The translations under genes were made by a program, and so were the position numbers. From Ardenticatenaceae bacterium (lineage in GTDB: Bacteria > Chloroflexota > Anaerolineae > Promineifilales > Promineifilaceae), in contig JACKBR010000003.1 in assembly GCA_020634495.1 (NCBI GenBank), positions 62,001 through 126,000 of the forward strand: a DNA stretch of 64,000 bases, read 5' to 3'. Positions 25,711 to 32,796 of this stretch are shown piece by piece (the stretch's first letter is position 1; each line of letters opens with the position of its first letter). Under the pieces are notes generated by a model, which saw only the letters and a program-made list of their open reading frames with translations, made no database searches and had not been told where the DNA came from.

Positions 25711-27384
25711 TCAACGGTCCAAGCGCACACCAGTAATCTCAAGTGGGAAATCATCTCGTCCAATGATGTTTCCCCCGCCGCCGCAGCGACAACGAACGAC
25801 AAAAAATTCGCCATTTAAGTAAATACCAATGGTTTCAGGTGCTTCAGAAGCCTGTATCGGAATTAAAAACTTTAAGGCCTCATCTTCGAAAAATGGTTGC
25901 GCTAATCCGCCACCAATGGTTTCTCCATTTTTATCTCTGGCAGTAGCTATCCCTACCACATCGTAGCTTGTTCCACTTGGGAGCGTTCCATGATAAATCC
26001 TTGGAAGAGGTAGGCCATTTGTTGGCGATATTTCTATTAAGGCAGTTTGCTCATCATAAGATACCGTGACCGATTCAATCACAGATGTTTCTATCGTTTT
26101 TGGATCGACGGGCATAAATTGTTCAACATCAAAAACAGCTTCAACGTGATGGAGCTCTTCAGGCCTCTCTAAAGGAAGGTCCAAATTTAACCGGAAGCTT
26201 TGCCTGGGAAGTATTTCTTCGGCAAAAGTTGTTTGGAACTGGCTTAGAATCGCCTCATTTTCGTCGAAGGCAGTGATCGAAATTGAAATATTTGAAGCAG
26301 CAAATGAACTATTTGGATTAAATAGCTTCAGGTTAATTTCAAGAAAATTGTTGTCAATTACCTGAAATTCTCCTTCTTCTATTATTTCGCTTTGGGCAAC
26401 AGAAATCGGCGGCATTGAATAGTAATAAAACACGTCAATATCATCTAGCGGTAGGATGATTAAGGATTCGGGTTCATCCGAAAGTGCTAACTGGCTGGCC
26501 GAAACAAATACCAATTCAATACGATCGATGTCAGCAGCTTCAACAGCTTCAAATTCTCTTTCTGCATTAATATCTGAGTGACAAAGCACGTTGCCGATGT
26601 TGGCTGTTTCGGACGGGAAAATATCGCGAATGTTTTCGAAGCAGACAGCCAACGGAATGCCAAGGTTATCGTAAGCAACAACAGCAATTTGCAAGCCTGT
26701 GATGAAATGATCGTCTGCTAAATTAGTGAGGGTAAATCCATAAGCAGCCGCATTCGCTTCACTGTCGATTAGCACACCAAAATTACTAACCTCAAAAAAT
26801 GAAGGTGTATTTGAGAAGGTTGCGTTACGAATGGGTGTAATTGTGCTCAGATTAGCTTCCCAACTATCACCACCTCCACCAATACCGATTTCTTCATTTT
26901 CAGTTGAGGAATCAGACTCAGTGATTGACCAATCTGTTGGAAATTGCAGCTCTACGGCGTGGCACTGGCCGTTGGTAACCCAGCCATAAGGCGTGTTCGG
27001 TGCAGGGTTGAGAATTTCGAGGGGAACGGCCGTTTCCACCCCACCTTCATAAAAGAACACCTCAACCCAACTGCCGCCGTCAGAAACCTGTTGTAAATTC
27101 GTAAACCAATCGCTAACGGTTGCCGTGCTGCTGGCTTCCCAGGAGGCCAGCAGGCTACCTGTGGTTACTTCGCGCATGTCGTACCGGCCGGCTACGCCTG
27201 CCCCTGTGGCTGCATTGCGTCCCTGGTAAAGGCTAAAGCGAACGCAGGCCCCATTTGTGGCTGGCGTGTTGGCAGCGACTGTCGGACTGGCTTGCGGCAG
27301 CAGGACGAAGAGGAACAACAAAATAACGAGCAGTGGGGTAATGATGAATAAGGTTGGGTGTTGGGTAAACGGCCGTTTGTTCAC
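25711..27384 (-). CDS. Exported protein of unknown function
   Basis: 557 aa with a GTG start at 27384 behind TAGGAGG. An N-terminal basic stretch and a long hydrophobic run (residues 12-36) give a signal peptide or anchor. The mature part is Asx/Ser/Thr/Glu-rich with many predicted beta strands, a glycine run GIGGGGD near 200 and a C-terminal CRCGGGG near 540. I recognise no domain. It follows the 286 aa membrane protein gene after 61 nt, probably one operon behind site E5, and converges with regulator 2. The region lacks ACGGCCGT for about 2.1 kb and looks AT-richer than its surroundings. Confidence 0.75.
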   Translation of the reverse strand: MNKRPFTQHPTLFIITPLLVILLFLFVLLPQASPTVAANTPATNGACVRFSLYQGRNAATGAGVAGRYDMREVTTGSLLASWEASSTATVSDWFTNLQQVSDGGSWVEVFFYEGGVETAVPLEILNPAPNTPYGWVTNGQCHAVELQFPTDWSITESDSSTENEEIGIGGGGDSWEANLSTITPIRNATFSNTPSFFEVSNFGVLIDSEANAAAYGFTLTNLADDHFITGLQIAVVAYDNLGIPLAVCFENIRDIFPSETANIGNVLCHSDINAEREFEAVEAADIDRIELVFVSASQLALSDEPESLIILPLDDIDVFYYYSMPPISVAQSEIIEEGEFQVIDNNFLEINLKLFNPNSSFAASNISISITAFDENEAILSQFQTTFAEEILPRQSFRLNLDLPLERPEELHHVEAVFDVEQFMPVDPKTIETSVIESVTVSYDEQTALIEISPTNGLPLPRIYHGTLPSGTSYDVVGIATARDKNGETIGGGLAQPFFEDEALKFLIPIQASEAPETIGIYLNGEFFVVRCRCGGGGNIIGRDDFPLEITGVRLDR

Positions 27385-27445
27385 TTGAAGCCTCCTAAAA
27401 CTTGACTAATGGAATCTCTATTTTGAGAAAGCTCGCCCCTTAAAA

Positions 27446-28306
27446 CTAGCTTGCCCGCACGGTTGGGGCGAAGTTTTGCAGAGCGCCCTTCAACCCATCC
27501 AGCACGCCCAGCACCGAGTGCATGGGGCCGGTGCCTGCCCCCATCACGGCCCCGGTGATGACCATATCTAAAATGCGGGGCACGCCAATCTGCAAATATT
27601 CAAAAATGCCCTGGTCGGTCAGAATGGCCACGACAAAGCCAAGAGCAAAGCCCAGCCAGATCGAAAGACGCTGCTTAAAAGCGATATAGCGCGGGTCTTT
27701 TAGAATGCCCCCGATGCGGGCGTTGATGGTTTCCATCCAGGCTTCGGTCTGGCTAATTGCTGCCATAATTTTCGGCCGTTCATCTTCTGCCGCGCCGGAC
27801 AGACTTTCCACCAAAGCCTGGTATTCTGCCATGCCGCTGCGCAGTTCCGCTTCCATTCGCTTGTAATTTTGCACGCCGATATTGCTAAACTTGGCCACGC
27901 TTTCCAGCTTGCTTTCAAAGTAGGAAAAAATGGTTTCAACCAGGCGCTCAATGGCCAGCATCAGCGCCAGCAGCGGTGCCAGGGCCACGGCAATATCGTC
28001 AATGGGGCCAGAGTCAACGGGTTTTGTGTCTAAAAACCAGCCAAAATCCCCGACTTGGGAAAATACCACCAGCAGGGCCAGGATAACGACAACAACTAAA
28101 GAGAGGTGAAAAACTTTGATGATACTTTCGTTGTTTTCCTGATAATCTTGAATGCGCAGTTTGACATTTTCTGGGAGCCGCCGCTTGGGCTGCGGGCTCT
28201 TTTGGGTTGGGTCGCCTGATTCTTCTTCACTGGGGGATACGGCCGTATCCACAGATTCGCCCTCAGGCGGTTCCTCTTCCTGGAAATTTACATAAAGTTG
28301 GGGCAT
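27446..28306 (-). CDS. Multi-span membrane protein of unknown function
   Basis: 286 aa. An acidic, probably disordered N-terminus (residues 1-60) precedes transmembrane segments near 70-92, 105-125, 200-218 and 235-258. Between them is a cytosolic helical stretch (about 125-195) beginning ERLVETIFSYFESKLESVAKF, likely coiled coil. AAGGAGG lies 8 nt before the ATG. No family is recognised. The promoter site E5 is about 130 nt upstream, and the exported protein gene follows. Confidence 0.75.
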   Translation of the reverse strand: MPQLYVNFQEEEPPEGESVDTAVSPSEEESGDPTQKSPQPKRRLPENVKLRIQDYQENNESIIKVFHLSLVVVVILALLVVFSQVGDFGWFLDTKPVDSGPIDDIAVALAPLLALMLAIERLVETIFSYFESKLESVAKFSNIGVQNYKRMEAELRSGMAEYQALVESLSGAAEDERPKIMAAISQTEAWMETINARIGGILKDPRYIAFKQRLSIWLGFALGFVVAILTDQGIFEYLQIGVPRILDMVITGAVMGAGTGPMHSVLGVLDGLKGALQNFAPTVRAS

Positions 28307-28436
28307 GATCGATTCCTCCTTGTTGATTTGGCTTCCATTCGCAAATTAGCCCAAGACGTGAAGGAATGCTGAGGTAAGTTTGTTCCTCACGTTCTTTTTT
28401 CTGTGGATTTATGCGAATAGATGCTTAAATGAAGAT

Positions 28437-28468
28437 AATTTACACATCAATCGTGACACTTCCGTGAC
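28437..28468 (-). promoter_or_regulatory. SARP-like promoter site E5
   Basis: Minus strand: GTCACGG-AAGT-GTCACGA-TTGATGTG-TAAATT. The heptamers are a near-perfect direct repeat with an 11 bp period. Measured from the shared SACG core, the distance to the -10 is 9 nt, the same as in E1-E3. It lacks the ACGGCCGT palindrome found in E1-E4, which shows that the spacing is conserved independently of that palindrome. It faces the 286 aa membrane protein gene. Confidence 0.6.
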
Positions 28469-28624
28469 CGTCTGGAAGCGGCTAAATTGACGAGTTTTAC
28501 AAGGATGAATTTAGGTTGCCGAGCCATTCAAAACCGGCGCTGGTAGCCAGCGCCCAGGCTGGTTCAACGACCTTAGGATACTTCTTTTGCATGGATTGTG
28601 CTACTGCTGTGAAACGGCCGTCAG

Positions 28625-28705
28625 GCTTTTACCAATGTCAATTTTACGGACGCATAGACGCAGCAGTTAACACCTGGAAACTTTGCACCTTCGCATGATG
28701 CTTTG
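28625..28705. repeat. CGCAAAGACGCAAAGG repeat (family R2), copy b, degenerate
   Basis: TTTACCAATGTCAATTTTAC, GACGCATAGACGCAGCAG, TTAACACCTGGAAACTTTG and CACCTTCGCATGATGCTTT follow the same order as the copy at 21695. ORF C ends inside it. Confidence 0.65.
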
Positions 28706-28780
28706 TTGCGTTTTGATCCGGTCTACGGCTACGTGGGCTCCGCCCATTTTGCATTGAAATTCATCGCGTACCAAAATCAT
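28667..28780 (-). CDS. Small basic Cys-containing ORF, 37 aa (ORF C)
   Basis: GAGGAG lies about 9 nt before ATG 28780, and promoter site E3 would start the transcript about 34 nt upstream. The 37-residue product starts MILVRDEFQCKMGG and ends RRCKVSRC, with three Cys and many basic residues. The last third is encoded by an R2 repeat, so the reading frame may be fortuitous or truncated. It is reported because of the combination of promoter, ribosome site and position, parallel to ORFs A, B and D. There is no family assignment. Confidence 0.3.
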   Translation of the reverse strand: MILVRDEFQCKMGGAHVAVDRIKTQQSIMRRCKVSRC

Positions 28781-28820
28781 GATTTTGTCTCCTCGTGACT
28801 AAAATTGGCTAATAATGGAT

Positions 28821-28853
28821 AAGGTATTAAACGGCCGTCAGCAGATCGTGAAC
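28821..28853 (-). promoter_or_regulatory. SARP-like promoter site E3
   Basis: Minus strand: GTTCACG-ATCT-GCTGACG, 9 nt, then TACCTT (28826-28821). Same heptamers and spacing as E1. It faces ORF C and lies just past the end of the acetyltransferase-like gene. Confidence 0.55.
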
Positions 28854-28861
28854 AAATGAAG

Positions 28862-29449
28862 CTAAAGGTTCCAATTGTGGGGTGGCAAACACGGCCGTAT
28901 CCGGTGTTCAACGTAATATTGCTGGGGCGTGGGCGGCTTTGGGCGGGGCTTTTTGCCTCGTGACAAGTACGCAATTGCCTCCTCAATTGAGCCGCCATAG
29001 GTGATAACCGGTACACCGCGCGGGCTTTTTTCTTTGGCAATGGGCTGGGTAAAACGGCCGTACAATTTATTCGTGTAGGGATTTGCCGCCTCAGCCTGGA
29101 GCCGAATTTGGGTAACGGCCGTTCCCTGGTACATCTGCAAAATGAAGAGCAGCCCATGATAGAACAGCCGCGTTAGCTGGTACTCCGGCAAGATGGCCCC
29201 CACATACATAAAAAGCACCTCTTTGTTAGAAAAATTGTGTTTGGGTTCCCCTAAAAAGTAGCCCAGCGCCCCCACCAGCCTGTCCTGATGGTAACCGCCA
29301 AGCACCTGGCCATTAGAAAAGATGTGCTCCGCCACCTTGGCCGCAGCGTCACGATCTGGCAGACAGAGCGCTGCTGCGTTGGCCCAAAATAGATCCGTTA
29401 CTGCTTCATTTTCATCTGGTTGACAAAGCCGATACGTAAAATTAGACAT
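28862..29449 (-). CDS. GNAT-like acetyltransferase
   Basis: 195 aa from ATG 29449, with AGGAG upstream. MSNFTYRLCQPDENEAVTDLF at the start and GGYHQDRLVGALGYFLG in the middle fit the first strands of the GNAT fold. IRLQAEAANPYTNKLYGRFTQ resembles the C-terminal N..A..LY.R.GF motif in which the Asn and Tyr help catalysis. The acetyl-CoA loop is not textbook, so activity is uncertain. It follows ORF D by 28 nt, probably cotranscribed from site E4. The substrate is unknown. Confidence 0.6.
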   Translation of the reverse strand: MSNFTYRLCQPDENEAVTDLFWANAAALCLPDRDAAAKVAEHIFSNGQVLGGYHQDRLVGALGYFLGEPKHNFSNKEVLFMYVGAILPEYQLTRLFYHGLLFILQMYQGTAVTQIRLQAEAANPYTNKLYGRFTQPIAKEKSPRGVPVITYGGSIEEAIAYLSRGKKPRPKPPTPQQYYVEHRIRPCLPPHNWNL

Positions 29450-29477
29450 CCGGTACACTCCTGTAAATTCAGATTTT

Positions 29478-29702
29478 TTATGGAACAAGCCAGCAGTCGG
29501 GCACGGCCGTTTCTGCCGAAAATGTTGTGAAGGTTTCATCCGCATTTGCGGTGCAGGTTTCCTCAATGAATAAATCATCAAGACTGGGGTCAACGGCCGT
29601 TACAATTAGAAACAGCGTGAGCAACAAAATCAGCAGACCCAAAGAAAAACGAATGAGTCGATTGGGCATTTGGCGAGTTTGCGGCATTACTTTGCTTTGC
29701 AT
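29478..29702 (-). CDS. Small single-span membrane or secreted protein, 74 aa (ORF D)
   Basis: ATG 29702 is preceded by AAGGAGGT at ideal spacing. It is preferred to the frame start at 29744. The 74-residue product has a basic N-terminus (residues 1-18), one strong hydrophobic helix (about 19-40) and an acidic extracytoplasmic tail with two Cys (ETCTANADE and PDCWLVP) that could form a disulfide. There is no known family. Promoter site E4 lies about 45 nt upstream, and the GNAT-like gene follows. Confidence 0.65.
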   Translation of the reverse strand: MQSKVMPQTRQMPNRLIRFSLGLLILLLTLFLIVTAVDPSLDDLFIEETCTANADETFTTFSAETAVPDCWLVP

Positions 29703-29747
29703 AGCTACCTCCTTGCGGGTAGGGTTGAATGGGTTGTTTATCATGTG

Positions 29748-29785
29748 GGAATAGTGTGCCGAACGGCCGTCAGCAGTTTGTGAGC
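29748..29785 (-). promoter_or_regulatory. SARP-like promoter site E4
   Basis: Minus strand: GCTCACA-AACT-GCTGACG, 9 nt, then CACACT, or TATTCC five bases later as a better -10. Same heptamers, same 11 bp period. It faces ORF D and the GNAT-like gene. The metallophosphoesterase gene lies divergently on the other side. Confidence 0.55.
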
Positions 29786-29937
29786 AACAGATTGGGGCGG
29801 CGCAGATGGGTAAGATAAACGGTAAGAATGGTACGGCATCCTACCAATGATTTTGACCTGTTTAGCAGCCTTTTTTGCAGTACTAAAAATGAATTATCAT
29901 CAACAAAAATAATGAGTGAGCCACTCAAGAAACAGCT

Positions 29938-31167
29938 ATGCAAAATACAACATTGACCAAAAAACCAACCGAACTTAACGAACCCACGCTGGACATTTTA
30001 GAAGAAGGTTTACTGCATAAATTGATGCTGGTATTCCATTTGCCCACACGCTTGCCGGGGTTACTCGTTGTTGCGTTGGCGCTTGTTTTGGTGGCGCTCA
30101 CCGGTTTGGCCTGGTGGCTTGTTACGGCCGATACGGCAATGGCAGAACTGGTGGCAGCGCTGTTGGCGCTTTTTATGGCAGCCGATATGACCTTGCTGCT
30201 TACGTTGCCGCAGCAAAAGGTTTCATATGGCCCCTGGAAAGCCCAGCTTTTTGTGTTGGCCATGCCTCGTTTGGCTACGACCATCGGACTGGCTTTTGTG
30301 GCACCCTTGCTCAGCGATAATTGGAGTTTGTGGCTCTTTTTGGGGATACAGGTGTTGGGAACGGCCGCATTTATTCGGGGCTATTTTGTGGAGCCATTCA
30401 AGTTGAAGCTAACGGCCGTTATGACCTTCACCGACCGCCTGCCTCTGGGCACAGAGCCCATTCGCGTGCTGCACATTAGCGATTTGCACATAGAGCGGCT
30501 GACTGACCGTGAAGCCAAAGTGCTGGAACTAGCCAGCGAAGCAAAGCCAGACCTCATCGTTATTTCTGGGGATTATGTTAACTTGTCTTATAACCGAGAC
30601 CCGGAAACGCTGCGCCAGGTGCGCCAACTGCTGAGCCAACTTTCGGCCCCGTACGGGGTGTTTGCAACGCTGGGCAGCCCACCCGTCGATTTGCGCGAGA
30701 CCGTTGCCCCAATTTTTGATGAACTGCGCAACGTGACGCTGCTGCGGCATGGTTGGCAGCAGGTGGAAATGGGAAACGGCCGTTCCCTCACGGTCATGGG
30801 CATGGATTGCAGCCACGATTTGCCGATTGACGCCGGGCGATTGGCTCGCCTTGTAAGCGCTGCGCCCCATGACCTGCCGCAGCTGCTTGTCTACCATTCA
30901 CCCGAACTGATGCCAGAAGCATCGGAACATGGGATTGACCTTTATGTGTGCGGCCACACGCATGGCGGGCAGGTGCGCCTGCCCATTTTGGGGCCAATTT
31001 TTACCAGCTCTCAGCTGGGTCGTCAGTTTGTGATGGGATTGTACAAATACGGCCGTACCACCCTGTACGTCAGTCGTGGCATCGGCCTGGAAGGACTCAG
31101 CGCCCCCCGCGTCCGCTTCATGTGCCCCCCAGAAATGACCCTCATCACCATCATGCCCAATGGCTAA
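29938..31167 (+). CDS. Membrane-anchored metallophosphoesterase-like protein lacking GNHD
   Basis: 409 aa. Residues about 35-150 hold four hydrophobic segments. Residues about 175-405 are a calcineurin-like phosphoesterase domain with HISDLHIERL (metal-binding Asp and His), ISGDYVNLS (bridging Asp), VYHSPEL and CGHTHGGQVRLP. The usual GNHD/E motif, which supplies the Asn metal ligand and the catalytic His, reads LGSPPVD here. The enzyme may therefore be inactive or altered. The domain order resembles YaeI/YkoQ-type membrane phosphodiesterases acting on lipid-linked substrates. Confidence 0.85.
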   Translation: MQNTTLTKKPTELNEPTLDILEEGLLHKLMLVFHLPTRLPGLLVVALALVLVALTGLAWWLVTADTAMAELVAALLALFMAADMTLLLTLPQQKVSYGPWKAQLFVLAMPRLATTIGLAFVAPLLSDNWSLWLFLGIQVLGTAAFIRGYFVEPFKLKLTAVMTFTDRLPLGTEPIRVLHISDLHIERLTDREAKVLELASEAKPDLIVISGDYVNLSYNRDPETLRQVRQLLSQLSAPYGVFATLGSPPVDLRETVAPIFDELRNVTLLRHGWQQVEMGNGRSLTVMGMDCSHDLPIDAGRLARLVSAAPHDLPQLLVYHSPELMPEASEHGIDLYVCGHTHGGQVRLPILGPIFTSSQLGRQFVMGLYKYGRTTLYVSRGIGLEGLSAPRVRFMCPPEMTLITIMPNG

Positions 31168-31256
31168 ATAATTGTGAATTTTGAATAGCGAATTTTTAAT
31201 TGTGAATGCGATTTGATTCATTCACAATTCACCATTAATTGTTCACAATTGACAAT
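31168..31256. repeat. AATTGTGAAT-word hairpin repeat
   Basis: Words TTGTGAATTTTGAAT, AATTTTTAATTGTGAAT are answered by ATTCACAATTCACCATTAATTGTTCACAATTG. It forms an AT-rich hairpin between two convergent genes and may act as a terminator for both. Confidence 0.65.
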
Positions 31257-32041
31257 TATTCAAGATTTCTTTCCGCCAACCAGGCCAGCATCTTCTCCGC
31301 CACCTGTTCCCAGCCAGTTTCCAACATCATGTCGTGGGCCATCGGGAAAAAATGCGGTTTTGTGTGGTAAGCACGGGCGGTGGCGCTTACCTCATCCTTG
31401 GTAAAAATGGTGTCTTTGCTGCCGCCCAGCACCAGCACCGGCGTGCTTACCTGTTTCGGTTTGGGCAGATTAAAAACCAGCATGTCCAAAAAGGCGCGAT
31501 AAGATTCATCTCCCAAAAGTTTGAAGTAGCGGTTGACTTTTTCTTGGGGCATCGTTTCAGAGAAGAATTGATGTCGGGCGAGAGCGGCCGTTTCCACCAA
31601 AGGATACAAACTCAGCTTCACATTCAACTTCAAAAATTGCCCTGGAAAGCGCCTGGCAATGCGCAGTGTTGTGCCAATGACTCCCTGGGGTGGGGCGGAG
31701 GCTAGCAAGATTGCCCCCGGCAGGGTTACATTTTCCAAATATTTTTGCACTAGATACCCGCCCATGGAGTGACCAATGATGATGGGCGGCTGGGGCAGCT
31801 TTACGGCCGTTTCGGCAATATCTGCCAGGAAATCTTTGGCTGAACTCCAACGCAGCCGCTCTTGGCCGCTGCTTTGGCCATGTCCGCGCAGGCTTGGTGC
31901 GTAAACCGCATAGCCGCGTTCGGCAAAATAAGGCAAAAAATGCTCTTCCCAACACCAGGCTCCATGCCAGGCCCCATGAATAAAGAGGAGAGGTGTATTC
32001 TTTGCCTTCTGCGTGGGTTCATGAACGAGCAATTCAAGCAT
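31256..32041 (-). CDS. Alpha/beta hydrolase, monoglyceride lipase-like
   Basis: 261 aa. FIHGAWHGAWCWEEHFLPYFAERGY gives the oxyanion motif and early fold, GHSMGG at about 92 the nucleophile, GGSKDTIF the Asp and FPMAHDMMLETGW the His. SLRGHGQS is typical of the lysophospholipase/monoglyceride lipase branch. It is a stand-alone gene convergent with the metallophosphoesterase gene. The substrate is not inferable. Confidence 0.8.
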   Translation of the reverse strand: MLELLVHEPTQKAKNTPLLFIHGAWHGAWCWEEHFLPYFAERGYAVYAPSLRGHGQSSGQERLRWSSAKDFLADIAETAVKLPQPPIIIGHSMGGYLVQKYLENVTLPGAILLASAPPQGVIGTTLRIARRFPGQFLKLNVKLSLYPLVETAALARHQFFSETMPQEKVNRYFKLLGDESYRAFLDMLVFNLPKPKQVSTPVLVLGGSKDTIFTKDEVSATARAYHTKPHFFPMAHDMMLETGWEQVAEKMLAWLAERNLE

Positions 32042-32164
32042 GATGGGTCTCCTGGGTGCAACATTTGGCTAAAAAGTGCGTATTGTTGGGTGTAAAATGA
32101 AAAATCTAGCGGCTAACTCACGAACAGAAATGAGTAGGCCGAATCATATGTGGGGTTAACTGAA

Positions 32165-32599
32165 ATGACAACAGATTCTGCAACAATAAAATTAAAAGAA
32201 AACAATCCTGAAATGCCTTTCTTGCTGCGGGCCATTTGGTTTTTTGTATTTGGTTGGGAGCTAACGGGTGTCTGGATTTTGGTTGCCTGGGCCTTAAACG
32301 CATCGATCATCGGGCTGCCCTTGGGCTTATGGATGATTGACCGGGTGCCGCAGGTGCTCACGCTGAAAGCGCGGCCTGGGGTTGTGGTGACGGATATGGC
32401 AGACGGCCGTTCCCAATTCCAACCAGCATCCAATGTAAACTTCCTCATCCGCGCCGTTTACTTTGTCTTGTTTGGCTGGTGGTTTAGCCTGCTTTGGGCC
32501 GCCCTGGCCTGGCTGCTGTGCGCCACCATCATTGGCCTACCTCTGGGGATTGTTATGCTAAACGGGCTGCCAACGGTTACAACCCTGGCAGTAAGCTAG
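32165..32599 (+). CDS. YccF-type inner membrane protein, duplicated domain
   Basis: 144 aa from ATG 32165. Two copies of one unit are easily aligned: FLLRAIWFFVFGWELTG ... ASIIGLPLGLWMIDRVPQV and FLIRAVYFVLFGWWFSL ... ATIIGLPLGIVMLNGLPTV. The IGLPLG motif is the hallmark of the YccF (DUF307) family, which often has this internal repeat. About four transmembrane segments. Function is unknown in the family. A strong terminator follows. Confidence 0.82.
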   Translation: MTTDSATIKLKENNPEMPFLLRAIWFFVFGWELTGVWILVAWALNASIIGLPLGLWMIDRVPQVLTLKARPGVVVTDMADGRSQFQPASNVNFLIRAVYFVLFGWWFSLLWAALAWLLCATIIGLPLGIVMLNGLPTVTTLAVS

Positions 32600-32622
32600 C
32601 TGCCAATTTGGAGCCGGGCAGC

Positions 32623-32659
32623 AAAAAGCCCATCTCGTTTCGTGCGAGATGGGCTTTTT
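32623..32659 (+). terminator. Intrinsic terminator after yccF-like gene
   Basis: AAAAAGCCCATCTCG (32623-32637) pairs perfectly with CGAGATGGGCTTTTT (32645-32659). It is also usable from the other strand by the convergent dehydrogenase gene. Confidence 0.88.
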
Positions 32660-32695
32660 AATTTTGATTTTCCGCTCAAATTTTCAACTTAATAC

Positions 32696-32796
32696 CTATC
32701 CAAATATTAGCCGCAGAGTTCACAGAGAGTCTTGAGATTGGTCTCAACGCCTCTATCTTCCCTTTTCCCTCTGTGGCTTTTGGGGATAGATTCTTA
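32696..32796. repeat. CACAGAG palindromic repeat (family R1), copy c
   Basis: Outer words TATCCAAATATT and TTTTGGGGATAG and inner ends GCCGCAGAGTTCACAGAG and CCTCTGTGGC make a roughly 100 bp palindromic unit. On the minus strand its first bases TAAGAATCTATCC supply the stop codon of the dehydrogenase gene. It is very similar to copy d at 53055-53156. Confidence 0.75.

Noticed and set aside
28605..28630. A sixth E-type site at the ACGGCCGTCAGG near 28614
   Set aside because: The second heptamer 11 bp away and a -10 at 9 nt are both missing.
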